DNA from: Methanococcoides sp.
Lineage (GTDB): Archaea > Halobacteriota > Methanosarcinia > Methanosarcinales > Methanosarcinaceae
NCBI GenBank assembly: GCA_021108275.1
Contig: JAIORD010000042.1
Location: forward strand, 124,001 to 188,000
DNA: 64,000 nt
Direction of reading: 5' to 3'
The notes beneath the pieces are model-generated. The model did not search any database and was not told where the DNA came from. It saw only the letters and a list, made by a program, of their open reading frames with translations. Positions 45,489-54,368 of this stretch are shown piece after piece (the first letter of the stretch is position 1; each line of letters opens with the position of its first letter). The position numbers and the translations under genes are program-made.

Positions 45489-46724
45489 TTACTCTGTAGG
45501 TGATATGAGTGTACTCAACTCTGAAATCTTCCCCACAACCTTTTCAACATCTTCCACTGCCTCCGGCATTTGGAGCATCTTCACAAAACTATCGCGAAGC
45601 GTGTGGAACGGTCCCTCGCCAATTTCGCCCACGATTACGACATTGACACCCCGACTTTTCAGAAACTCTGCAGTCTTCACACCCCTTTTCTTATCCAACC
45701 CAGCAGCAGGGTTCTCGCTGACATCCCAGTTTTTTATTTTATCATCTTCAAACTCTATAATGATATAATACGGTGCTTTGCCAAAATGTCGGGAGATCTT
45801 TGAGTGTAAACCTTCTTGCATTAGAACAGGAACTGCAACCTTCATTACTGCCATCTTTCCAGGCTTTGCATTGATAACTAAATGTTCCAGATTCTTGACC
45901 TCATTTTTCACCGTCTTTTCTATTTCCTCGGAAAGCATCTCCACTCTTTTAAGATTGGTATCGCCTTCTATTTCAACTGCAATTTCCCCGAATACAACCA
46001 GACCGGACTTTCGAAGTCTGATATCCTCGACCATCTTCACGCCTTGAATACTGCCCACATTGTGCCTGATCCTTGTAATTGAATTCTTATCCAGCCATGC
46101 ATCCATCAGTGTTAGTGCAGAGTTTCTAGCAATACCAATTCCGAGCTTGAATATCATAAGAGAGATGACCAGCACCCCGACACCATCGAACCACGGTAGG
46201 CCTAAAATTGAACCCGCAATTGCAACAACAACGACTAAAGAACTAAAAACATCTGTGTAGGAATGCATTGCATCAGCAATCAGGGCCTGCGAATCTATTT
46301 GTCTGCCGATTCGAAGTTTGTATTGAGATAGAGTATACATTGCCATTACCGAAAAAATGGCTGTTCCAAACGCGATTCCCTGCAGTACTATTTCAACAGG
46401 ATTTGTGATGCTTACCAGTGCACCGCGCACAAGTTCGACCCCAGAGAAGAGGATTACAATGGAAACGAAAAGTGAAACTAAGTTCTCTGCTTTGTAATAC
46501 CCGTACGGAAACTCTTCTCCTGCACCTTTCAGACTTAACTTAAGCCCAACCCATACGGCAAGTGATGTGAAAATATCCAATGATGTGTGAACAGCATCAG
46601 CAATCAGGGCAGGACTTCCAGAATAAAAACCAACAGTACCTTTTAGAGTTGCAAGAAAAACTAACGTAAGAGTAGAGTTCTTTGAAGCATTAGCTCCCAA
46701 CATTAATTTTTCCTGTAGAGCCAT
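45489..46724 (-). CDS. Cation diffusion facilitator fused to a NifX-like domain
   Basis: A 411-residue protein. Residues about 1-280 are a CDF metal exporter with six predicted helices and the ligand motifs HTSLDIFTS (helix 2) and HSYTDVFSS (helix 5), followed by its cytoplasmic domain. Residues about 290-400 are a dinitrogenase cofactor (NifX/NafY) domain: SKISRHFGKAPYYIIIEFED, then GVNVVIVGEIGEGPFHTL. The fusion links a membrane metal pump to a cofactor-binding module; metal specificity (Zn, Fe, Mn, Co) is unknown. It lies upstream of the two ferredoxin-MinD genes on the same strand. Confidence 0.85.
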   Translation of the reverse strand: MALQEKLMLGANASKNSTLTLVFLATLKGTVGFYSGSPALIADAVHTSLDIFTSLAVWVGLKLSLKGAGEEFPYGYYKAENLVSLFVSIVILFSGVELVRGALVSITNPVEIVLQGIAFGTAIFSVMAMYTLSQYKLRIGRQIDSQALIADAMHSYTDVFSSLVVVVAIAGSILGLPWFDGVGVLVISLMIFKLGIGIARNSALTLMDAWLDKNSITRIRHNVGSIQGVKMVEDIRLRKSGLVVFGEIAVEIEGDTNLKRVEMLSEEIEKTVKNEVKNLEHLVINAKPGKMAVMKVAVPVLMQEGLHSKISRHFGKAPYYIIIEFEDDKIKNWDVSENPAAGLDKKRGVKTAEFLKSRGVNVVIVGEIGEGPFHTLRDSFVKMLQMPEAVEDVEKVVGKISELSTLISPTE

Positions 46725-47083
46725 TCTTTCACATCACTCTTTAAAAGGAAGAAAGGGACATATTCCTTCTTGAATTCTTGAGTTTTACAATTAATCACCA
46801 AATAGTTCTTGATAAATTTACCTTCGCTTACTAACTTAAATTTCACCCTATGTACTTGTATTTTGATTAGGTTATCATCTTTAATGATGATACTGGCATA
46901 CATTCTCGCTTGTAGCTCTGACAAGCTTTCTGGATTCCACGCCTGAATAGTATCCTGAACAATTCACTGCGTACCGATTACACTTTTATTCCAAAGTCTT
47001 CAAACTATCTGCACTTCCCTACGACAGAAACTCTGGAGGCAGTCAAACACAAATCATATGCTGGCCTGTATTTGGAATCGATT

Positions 47084-47173
47084 CTACTTCTTTGTTTCAA
47101 CATCCACCAGTGTGTAGGTTGGAGCTCTGCCAAAATGCTGAACAACGAAGTCTTCTAAAACATTTTGTCTCAT
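47084..47173 (-). pseudogene. NifX-like domain fragment
   Basis: A 29-codon open stretch reads MRQNVLEDFVVQHFGRAPTY and then TLVDVETKK, the first strand and loop of NifX-like domains (compare SKISRHFGKAPYYIII in the neighbouring fusion). The frame is open a few codons further upstream (NIPI) but no start is seen. The rest is lost. 46925-47083 holds nothing else recognised. Confidence 0.5.
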
Positions 47174-47241
47174 TATAGGAATATTTATTTTTATCAAATA
47201 ACAGATTTAATTGATTGAAATTTTGTAGACATTAATATTTT

Positions 47242-47664
47242 TTATCTGCAACTACCCCTACCCCTTCCTCGGCCTCTGCCATACCCCATTCCTCCACCTC
47301 TGCTCATACCAGCATAGGCAGGTTCAGTTGGGCCAGTGGTTGCTTGCAATTCACCTTTATTGTACTGTTCGATTGCATTTGCAACCGAACCACTAATTCC
47401 TGTTACTACTTTGATACCAGCAGCAGAGAGGATTGGCAATGCATTGGGACCAATGTCTCCTGTTAGCAATACATCAATACCTTTGTTCGCTATAGCCTGT
47501 GCCGCCTGTACTCCTGCACCACCTGGTGCTGAAATGCTCAGATTCTTATGAGCTTCGAATTCCATTGTCTCAGAATCAACGATGACAAAATACTGGCATC
47601 TTCCAAAACGCGGATCAACGACAGCATCTAAACTTCCAGCAGTAGCTGTTACACATATTTTCAC
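47242..47664 (-). CDS. NifX/NafY-family protein with Gly/Arg-rich tail (1)
   Basis: A 140-residue protein. The NifX-type domain covers residues 1-110: MKICVTATAGSLDAVVDPRF, GRCQYFVIVD, then GIDVLLTGDIGPNALPILSA and GIKVVTGISG. Bacterial relatives carry or bind FeMo-cofactor precursors; the stand-alone archaeal forms are of unknown function. The tail is a run of Gly/Arg repeats (GYGRGRGRGRGS) ending in Cys-Arg. It is a paralogue of the gene at 55386 and probably of common origin, with near-identical blocks such as ANKGIDVLLTGDIGPNALPI. Confidence 0.82.
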   Translation of the reverse strand: MKICVTATAGSLDAVVDPRFGRCQYFVIVDSETMEFEAHKNLSISAPGGAGVQAAQAIANKGIDVLLTGDIGPNALPILSAAGIKVVTGISGSVANAIEQYNKGELQATTGPTEPAYAGMSRGGGMGYGRGRGRGRGSCR

Positions 47665-47841
47665 ATATTTACCCCCAATGTATTATTCAGGTAGTTTTTG
47701 TTATAGTTTTTGATTGCCACTTACCATTGTATTGAATTTTTGTTGTCATTTATAGAGGGACACTACAGAGCTGAAGTCTCCTAACAATATAATGGGGAAA
47801 CATTTAATTGGAACATTTATCAACTCTAATTGGGGTGCGAG

Positions 47842-49935
47842 ATGGAAAAGATAAGAAAAAGGGACGGTAGAATCGTAGCATTTGACTCTGCAAAGATTAC
47901 TTTAGCAATACAGAAGGCCATTTTGGCGGTAAGGGAAAAGAACGGCGACCTGACCAGTAAAATATCCTGCCAGGTGGTGGAGGCTCTTGAAGATAAGTTC
48001 AAAGACAGGATTCCTGGTGTAGAAGATGTACAGGATATAGTTGAAGAGATTATAATCAGGAATAGATACGCCAAGGTGGCCAAAGCCTACATTCTGTATC
48101 GCCAGAAAAGGACAGATGTGAGGGAAGCAAAGAAGCTTTTGGGAGTGGAAAAAGATGAGCTCAAGCTTAGTATCGATGCTATTAGGGTACTGGAGAGAAA
48201 ATCTCTGCTGAAGGACGAGGAAGGCAACATCATAGAGACCCCTGCCGGGATGGTCAAGAGGATGGCCAAGGCTGTAGCCTCAGTTGATAAAAGATACGGA
48301 GGGGATGTGAAAAAGACAGAAGAGGAGTTCTACAGGATGATGGCAGGTCTGGAGTTCCTGCCCAACACTCCAACACTGATGAACGCTGGTACGGACCTAG
48401 GGCAGCTGAGTTCGTGTTTCGTGTTACCTGTGGAGGATTCCTTGAAGAGCATCTTTGGGGCTTTGACTAACATGAGCCTGATACACCAATCAGGGGGTGG
48501 AACTGGCTTTTCTTTTTCGAGATTAAGGCCCCGGGGGGACATAGTAATGTCTACCAAGGGCGTGACCTCGGGGCCGGTGTCCTTTATGAGAATCTTTGAC
48601 CAGGCTACTGAAGTGATAAAGCAGGGTGGGAAGAGGAGGGGGGCCAACATGGGCATCCTGAGGGTTGATCATCCTGACATAATCGAATTCATAATTTCTA
48701 AGGGTAATGAGGGTTTCTTGGACAACTTCAATATCTCCGTGGGCATTACAGATGAATTCATGAAAGCGGTTGAAGAGGACAGGGAATATAACCTCATAAA
48801 CCCTAGGACGGGAAAATCCACAGGAAAGCTGAGGGCTAGGGATGTTTTTGACCTGATAGTGACCATGTCCTGGCGGACTGGAGATCCGGGGATGGTCTTT
48901 TTGGATGAGATCAACCGGAAGCATCCCATAGCACATGTCGGCATCATTGAAAGTACCAATCCATGCGGTGAGATACCCCTCCTTCCATACGAATCCTGCA
49001 ACCTCGGGTCTATCAATCTGTCCAAGATGGTAAGGGACGGTGAGATTGACTGGGAGAAGCTAAGGAAGACCACGAGGTTGTGTGTGCATTTCCTGGACAA
49101 TGTGATTGATGCCAATAGGTATCCCTTGAAAGAGATTGACAGGATCACAAAAAATAATCGTAAGATTGGCCTGTGTGTGATGGGTCTTGCTGAGATGTGC
49201 GCCATACTTGCAATACCCTACGATTCGGAGGAAGCCATAAAGACCGCCGAAAAATTAATGAAGTTCATCAGGGACGAATCGGTGAAGAAATCAGTGGAAC
49301 TTGGTGAGAAGAGGGGATCATTTCCGAACTTCAAGAGTAGCATGTGGGCGAATGATTACAAGGCCATGAGAAATGCTACTGTAAATACCGTAGCTCCCAC
49401 TGGGACCATAAGCATAATTGCCAATACGAGTTCCGGTATAGAACCCATCTTTGCCCTATCCTTTGTAAGAAATGTCATGGGGACGCAGTTGCTGGAAGTA
49501 AACCCGGTGTTCGAGAAAATCGCAAAGGAGAGGGGATTCTACAGCACTGACCTCCTGATAGAAATATCCAAGACAGGGTCTATTAAGAACATCCCGAAGA
49601 TACCCGAGGACATTAAGCGTGTATTTGTCACATCTTTGGACATTGCCCCGGAATGGCATGTCAGGATGCAGGCGGCTTTCCAGAAGTATGTGGACAATGC
49701 TGTTGCCAAAACAGTTAATCTGCCAGCCAACGCTACCCTAGAAGACGTCAGAAAAATCTATGTGATGGCTTATAAGCTGAAGTGCAAGGGAATCACTGTC
49801 TACCGCTACGGGAGCAAGACCAAGCAGGTTTTAGTGATAGCTGGTTTAAGAAAAGATAAGGAGGAGGGAATTGTGGCGGATTCAGAATTTTCTGGAGATT
49901 GTATTACCGGGGAGTGTCCCCTCAGAGGTGTTTAA
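47842..49935 (+). CDS. nrdJ: Class II (adenosylcobalamin-dependent) ribonucleotide reductase
   Basis: A 697-residue enzyme reducing ribonucleoside diphosphates with a cobalamin-derived radical. An ATP-cone (about 1-90: IRKRDGRIVAFDSAKITLAI) controls activity. The barrel has the substrate loop LSSCFVLPVEDSLKSIFGAL, the active-site NPCGEIPLLPYESCNLGSIN and the lower loop CKGITVYRYGSKTKQ. The tail GDCITGECPLRG holds the reducing cysteine pair. The ATG at 47842, after GGGGTG, is preferred over a TTG at 47830. It adjoins cobO, which makes its cofactor. GC and AGG/AGA codon use look higher than in neighbouring genes, suggesting transfer. Confidence 0.93.
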   Translation: MEKIRKRDGRIVAFDSAKITLAIQKAILAVREKNGDLTSKISCQVVEALEDKFKDRIPGVEDVQDIVEEIIIRNRYAKVAKAYILYRQKRTDVREAKKLLGVEKDELKLSIDAIRVLERKSLLKDEEGNIIETPAGMVKRMAKAVASVDKRYGGDVKKTEEEFYRMMAGLEFLPNTPTLMNAGTDLGQLSSCFVLPVEDSLKSIFGALTNMSLIHQSGGGTGFSFSRLRPRGDIVMSTKGVTSGPVSFMRIFDQATEVIKQGGKRRGANMGILRVDHPDIIEFIISKGNEGFLDNFNISVGITDEFMKAVEEDREYNLINPRTGKSTGKLRARDVFDLIVTMSWRTGDPGMVFLDEINRKHPIAHVGIIESTNPCGEIPLLPYESCNLGSINLSKMVRDGEIDWEKLRKTTRLCVHFLDNVIDANRYPLKEIDRITKNNRKIGLCVMGLAEMCAILAIPYDSEEAIKTAEKLMKFIRDESVKKSVELGEKRGSFPNFKSSMWANDYKAMRNATVNTVAPTGTISIIANTSSGIEPIFALSFVRNVMGTQLLEVNPVFEKIAKERGFYSTDLLIEISKTGSIKNIPKIPEDIKRVFVTSLDIAPEWHVRMQAAFQKYVDNAVAKTVNLPANATLEDVRKIYVMAYKLKCKGITVYRYGSKTKQVLVIAGLRKDKEEGIVADSEFSGDCITGECPLRGV

Positions 49936-50457
49936 GTGGGTAAAGGCATGGTATATCTCTACACAGGGGAAGGTGAGGGGAAGTCCACAAGCGCCTTTGG
50001 ATTGGCTCTTAGGGCGGTGGGCCACGGGTACAAGGTCATAATTATCCAGTTCATGAAAGATAGAAAATACATAGGGGAGTACAAGATAAAGGATAGATTG
50101 TCACCAGAGTATGAGATTTACCAGTTCGGGAGGAAGGAGTTCATAAACCTCAAGAATCCTGAGCCTGAGGACTATAAGCTGGCTGCAGAGGCCTTGGAAT
50201 TTGCAAAGAAAGCTATCCAGACGGGACCTAGGCTCTTGATACTGGACGAGATAAACCTTGCGGCCCACTTTGGAATTCTGAAGACTGAAGACGTTCTCAA
50301 ACTGTTGGAGGATATCCCGGAGGAAACTACACTAGTCCTGACAGGAAGAAGGGCTCCCAAGGAACTGATAGAAAGGGCAGACCTTGTAACGGAAATGAGG
50401 TTTCTGAAGCATCCTTACAAAAAAAACATTCCGGCAAGGGAAGGTGTTGAATATTAA
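49936..50457 (+). CDS. cobO: Cob(I)alamin adenosyltransferase (CobA/CobO type)
   Basis: A 173-residue P-loop enzyme that adds the adenosyl group to cob(I)alamin. Walker A YTGEGEGKSTSAFGLALRAV lies at residue 9, then VIIIQFMKDRKYIGEYKIKD and the Walker B-like LLILDEINLAAHFGI, then TLVLTGRRAPKELIERADLV. The gene starts with GTG directly after the nrdJ stop codon, with no gap, so the two are co-translated. That makes it the supplier of adenosylcobalamin for the class II reductase. The C-terminus is slightly short of some bacterial CobO proteins. Confidence 0.93.
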   Translation: MGKGMVYLYTGEGEGKSTSAFGLALRAVGHGYKVIIIQFMKDRKYIGEYKIKDRLSPEYEIYQFGRKEFINLKNPEPEDYKLAAEALEFAKKAIQTGPRLLILDEINLAAHFGILKTEDVLKLLEDIPEETTLVLTGRRAPKELIERADLVTEMRFLKHPYKKNIPAREGVEY

Positions 50458-50605
50458 CCACCAAAATTCACATTTCCTCCGTGTGCATAAATCGTGAGAA
50501 GATATCGATGTGGGAACTGCAAAAAGTGTTGATATCATAGATATTTCGCAGATAAAAATATGTAAATCATAATGGCAAACAAAATTATTTTGCACTATTA
50601 CTATA

Positions 50606-51155
50606 CTTTGTAGAGGATTCCGATAAACCTATCCAACAGAAGCAAAATCTATAACATATTAGAATAATTTTGTATTATGTCTTTAACGAACTTTGCTTTT
50701 AAAGAAGAGTACAAGCGCCTTGTAAATCTCGGTGACAAGCTCTCTGAGATCAAATCTCTCATAGATTGGAAACCATTTCGTCCAATTATAGCAGAAATGT
50801 ATAACAACAAAACAGAGTTAGGTGGCAGACCAAACCTTGATGAAATAGTCATGCTCAAGATGTTAGTATTACAACAATGGCATGGCTTATCTGATCCTGA
50901 ACTTGAAAGATAAGCTACTGACAGAATTTCCTTTAGGAAATTCCTTGGTCATGTGAAATCAGAGATTTAACAGGAGTTGCAGATTTTCAATCTGCAACAA
51001 TTTCCTGCAAAGATTCCTGACAGCACTACTGTTTGGGCATTTCGGGAACGGATTTCTCAAGCAGGAAAAGAGGATGTAATTTGGAACGTATGTTAACTAT
51101 CTTGGGCATATTTTTGTTAGATCTTGGCATATTGAGGTCTTTTTTCTACAATAGC
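50606..51155 (+). pseudogene. Decayed IS5-family transposase
   Basis: From the ATG at 50677 the frame gives the DUF772 N-terminus (FKEEYKRLVNLGDKLSEIKS, then ELGGRPNLDEIVMLKMLVLQ and WHGLSDPELER) and hits TAA at 50911, where Gln (CAA) is expected. It continues as ATDRISFRKFLGHV, then stops again; a later frame has IPDSTTVWAFRERISQAGKE before losing homology. The DDE core is deleted. Possible degenerate ends are CTTTGTAGAGGATTCC (50606) and TTTTTCTACAATAGC (51141), which loosely resemble the GGCTCTGTAGAAATCC ends of the small elements here. Confidence 0.75.
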
Positions 51156-51240
51156 ATCAAGAGGAGTTGTGAATTTATCTGCAATGTTCCAATCTTTTCA
51201 AGTGTAAATAAAAGAACATAAGAACTTAATTTGAATTGAG

Positions 51241-52209
51241 TTAACTAACTGCACGGTAATATTTTTCATTCTGCGCTGTTATCTCTACAATTTTCTTTTT
51301 TTCGAGCAACTCTTCGATAATAGCTGCAAGATCTTTTGTATCGATTCCAAGCGCTGAACTGATTTGGCTTGCAGTGGAAGGTCTTCTAAGTATCAGGCCA
51401 TAAACATCCTCTTTCAAATCCCCATGTTTGACATCAATGCTTTTTCTTCGAAGTCCTTTTAAAACAAGCCTGACCTTCTCTCTACCTAACGCATCATCGA
51501 ATTTTTGTGCCATCTCTGTAAGCTTTTGTTCTGAAACCGGAATGATAAAATCCTCTGCTGGAGGCCTGCTCAAAGTATGAACCTGAATTTCATCAGGATC
51601 GATGACTTTCAATGCTTTGATCAATCCATTTATAGCATGGTCGCTGATATTGGTCGGGTATTTCTTTTTGGAATCCACAAAAAGGATTTCTATCGCAAGT
51701 CTTGGACCTAAATTATTCAGTTCTTTCAGTCCCTGAATAATATCCTCAAGTTCTATTCCTAATGCTGGACGGTTGATAGACCTGAATATCTTTTCATCCC
51801 CAGCTTCCAGAGTCGCAACTACAAGATCAGCTTCTGTTAGATTATCCCTCACATCCTTTCTATTGACAAGAGATGAATTGGTGATAACACAAACCGGAAC
51901 ATCACTGAGCTTTTTTACCTCGCGTATCATCTCACCTAGTCTAAGGTTCAATGTAGGTTCTCCGGTGCCTGAAAAAGTGATGTAGTCAATCTGGCTTACT
52001 TTTTTTAGATAACTTTTCAATCCCTGCACAACATCTTCTGTCGAGACCCCGCAAATATCCTCAGGCCTTTGTACTTTATTCTTTGTACACCCCAGCTGAC
52101 AATACACACAATCAAAATTGCAGGTCTTTTCAGGACCAATGATGTCGATTCCAAGTGAGCGCCCAAGCCTTCTTGAAAGGACTGGGCCATAGATCATTTT
52201 CGGCTTCAT
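51241..52209 (-). CDS. Radical SAM protein (COG0731-like)
   Basis: A 322-residue radical SAM enzyme. The cluster motif is CNFDCVYCQLG (Cys30, Cys34, Cys37), preceded by MIYGPVLSRRLGRSLGIDII and followed by YITFSGTGEPTLNLRLGEMI (the GGE-like SAM loop). The C-terminal part (about 240-320) is a winged-helix-like domain (RRPSTASQISSALGIDTKDL). The COG0731 group is poorly characterised. Its position 50 bases from an Mrp ATPase and near NifX-like genes suggests a link to metal-cluster handling, which is inference. Confidence 0.82.
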   Translation of the reverse strand: MKPKMIYGPVLSRRLGRSLGIDIIGPEKTCNFDCVYCQLGCTKNKVQRPEDICGVSTEDVVQGLKSYLKKVSQIDYITFSGTGEPTLNLRLGEMIREVKKLSDVPVCVITNSSLVNRKDVRDNLTEADLVVATLEAGDEKIFRSINRPALGIELEDIIQGLKELNNLGPRLAIEILFVDSKKKYPTNISDHAINGLIKALKVIDPDEIQVHTLSRPPAEDFIIPVSEQKLTEMAQKFDDALGREKVRLVLKGLRRKSIDVKHGDLKEDVYGLILRRPSTASQISSALGIDTKDLAAIIEELLEKKKIVEITAQNEKYYRAVS

Positions 52210-52259
52210 GATGTTGATTCCTTGGTGTTAGATGAGTATTAATTTTCTTTTTTCCTTTT

Positions 52260-53078
52260 TTACATCTTTAGAATTTTACTAACGATTCTCTCAAAAGTCT
52301 TCTTTGCAGGTGAATCGCTCTCCTCAAAAGCCAGCGGTCTACCGCTATCACTCCCTTCTCGAATGCTCTGCTCCAGCGGAATCTCTCCCAGAAACGGAAC
52401 CCCTTCCTCCCTAACTAAATCTTCGCCCCCTCCCTGACCAAAGATATACGCTTTTTCGCCACATTTTCGGCAAATAAAATAGGACATATTTTCAATAACA
52501 CCCAGTATTTTAAGGTTTGTCTTCTTTGCCATCCTCAGGGCTCTGCATGCAACTTTTGAAGAAACATCCTGAGGTGTTGTGACGATAATCATACTCATAT
52601 TGGGAAGGAGCATTCCCGAAGTGATCGCAACATCTCCCGTGCCTGGAGGTAGGTCGATTATCAGATAGTCAAGGTCTCCCCACAAAGTTTGGGTCAAAAT
52701 CTGTTTGATTGCTTTATGAATCATCGGACCCCGCCAGATAACCGGCTGATTTTCCTTGACGAAAAACCCCATTGACATCACTTTTATTCCATGTTTTTCA
52801 AGAGGCAGGATCTGATCCTCAGCAATTGCTTTAGGCTGTCCGGTGATGCCCAGCATTTTTGGGATGGTGAACCCATAGACATCAGCATCGAAAATACCCA
52901 CCTTAAAACCCTTTCTGGCAATAGCTGCAGCTATATTTACCGCTACCGTGGATTTTCCAACTCCTCCTTTCCCACTGGCGACAGCGATAAACTTAGCAGA
53001 TGATTTTATATGTATCTTAACTTCTTCTTTTGATGATGTATTATGCCTTTTCTTATTCTCTGGAATTCCCTCTGCCAT
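52260..53078 (-). CDS. Mrp/NBP35-family Fe-S cluster carrier ATPase
   Basis: A 272-residue ATPase of the ApbC/Mrp group that carries and transfers 4Fe-4S clusters. The deviant Walker A ASGKGGVGKST is near 35, with IFDADVYGFTIPKMLG (Switch I) and DLPPGTGDVAI (Walker B) following. The paired cysteines of the carrier are in FICRKCGEKAYIFG (about 212). The ATG at 53078 has GGGAGA upstream and gives the usual start; 53120 would add 14 residues. It lies 50 bases upstream of the radical SAM gene, same strand. Confidence 0.9.
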   Translation of the reverse strand: MAEGIPENKKRHNTSSKEEVKIHIKSSAKFIAVASGKGGVGKSTVAVNIAAAIARKGFKVGIFDADVYGFTIPKMLGITGQPKAIAEDQILPLEKHGIKVMSMGFFVKENQPVIWRGPMIHKAIKQILTQTLWGDLDYLIIDLPPGTGDVAITSGMLLPNMSMIIVTTPQDVSSKVACRALRMAKKTNLKILGVIENMSYFICRKCGEKAYIFGQGGGEDLVREEGVPFLGEIPLEQSIREGSDSGRPLAFEESDSPAKKTFERIVSKILKM

Positions 53079-53347
53079 TCCAATTCTCCCTTTAAATTGT
53101 ATCAAGTACAGCTCCTGCAAAGTATTAGCACTTCATGAGTTGCGTCCTGTTGTGATATTATTCGAGACCACAGCATCTTTGTTAACATAGATATCCCATA
53201 TTTCTTCAACTCTTTTTGGATTATCCTTAAGAGTTTGCATTCTCAGCCGTTAGCCTAGAAACTATTACAGATTTGGACATACCAACTTCCAATTTCCCCT
53301 TTAAGTTTAATCTTATTTTCTTAGATAAATAAGTTTGTTACATGATA

Positions 53348-54097
53348 TCAACTTAAAATATACAGGCTTAGAGCCATTACTGCCATCCCTGAAAGTAAAC
53401 CCGAAAGCATCAAATGCTCATCCCCATATTTTATGGCAATGGGTAATAGTTCATCAAAACATATGAAAACCATAATTCCACCAACAAAGGCAAGAATTAT
53501 GTCCAGCAGGGTTGCAGTTAAGAATTGAAAGATCAAAAAATAGCCAAAAGCTGCCCCAACAGGCTCAAATAGTCCCGATATGAAAGAGTAAGCAAAAGCT
53601 TTTTTCCTATCTTGGGTGGCATAATAGATAGGCACTGAAACTGCGATCCCTTCTGGGATATTATGGATTGCTATGGCAACAGCTACTGACATGCCAAGGT
53701 ATGGAGAACTCAAGGATGTTGCCATTACTGCCATACCTTCTGGAAAATTGTGCATAGCAATCCCGATTGCTGTAAATATACCTGCTTTTTGGAGTCTCTT
53801 CTGACGGCTGTCAGGTAAAGTATCTAAATGAACATGCTGAATTGTACGATCCAAGAAATAGATCACAACCATTCCAAGGAAAAAGGCAATATTCGCCACG
53901 AGAAACCCCACATTTTCTATGGAAGTTGATAAAAGTTCTACAAATGATATGTATAACATTGCACCTGCTGCAAATCCAAGTAGAATAGATAAGTATGTCA
54001 ATTTTGGGTTTGGAATAAAGAAGGCTATCAGACTTCCTATACCCGTTGAAAGACCTGCGAATGTTGTAAGGATAAAAGCAACAGTTACATTTTCCAT
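53348..54097 (-). CDS. zupT: ZIP family metal transporter, ZupT-like
   Basis: A 249-residue importer of Zn(II) and other divalent metals with about eight helices. The metal-binding helices carry MHNFPEGMAVMATSL (helix 4) and IAIHNIPEGIAVSVP (helix 5), the hallmark HNxPEG repeats. The N-terminus has TTFAGLSTGIGSLIAF and a FVELL segment. It lies between an Mrp gene and the remains of a znu operon, so it may have taken over zinc uptake. No operator was recognised upstream. Confidence 0.92.
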   Translation of the reverse strand: MENVTVAFILTTFAGLSTGIGSLIAFFIPNPKLTYLSILLGFAAGAMLYISFVELLSTSIENVGFLVANIAFFLGMVVIYFLDRTIQHVHLDTLPDSRQKRLQKAGIFTAIGIAMHNFPEGMAVMATSLSSPYLGMSVAVAIAIHNIPEGIAVSVPIYYATQDRKKAFAYSFISGLFEPVGAAFGYFLIFQFLTATLLDIILAFVGGIMVFICFDELLPIAIKYGDEHLMLSGLLSGMAVMALSLYILS

Positions 54098-54204
54098 GTT
54101 GTTTCACCTTATAATGCAATTATGTTGTGTGCTCGGCTGCCAATACCTTTTACCAACGAAAATGGTGTAGACACTGCAGACATAACAAAAATCATGGCCT
54201 GAGA

Positions 54205-54357
54205 CTACATTAAACAACACGAGAGCCATGTCCTGCCACCGATAAAAATTGTCTTTTGAACCATTGCATAAACTCCGATGATGCAGCAGGTGATATTGGC
54301 AAGTATCCCAGCAATTGTGACATTTCTTACAAATTCATACTGTAATAGCTCCATCAT
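54205..54357 (-). pseudogene. Truncated znuB permease start
   Basis: From the ATG at 54357 the frame reads MELLQYEFVRNVTIAGILAN, then CCIIGVYAMVQKTIFIGG, the first helix of a ZnuB/TroC permease (compare IAGILASxACGIIGSYVVVKRIVFISG in the family). It then runs into unrelated residues and TAG after 50 codons. The other seven or so helices are missing, so the transporter cannot work. It is 12 bases past the znuC stop. Confidence 0.7.
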
Positions 54358-54368
54358 GCAAAAACCCT

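Noticed and set aside
46703-46924. Open frame of 73 codons upstream of the CDF-NifX gene (minus strand)
   Set aside because: It overlaps the CDF start, has no ribosome binding site and I see no family resemblance.
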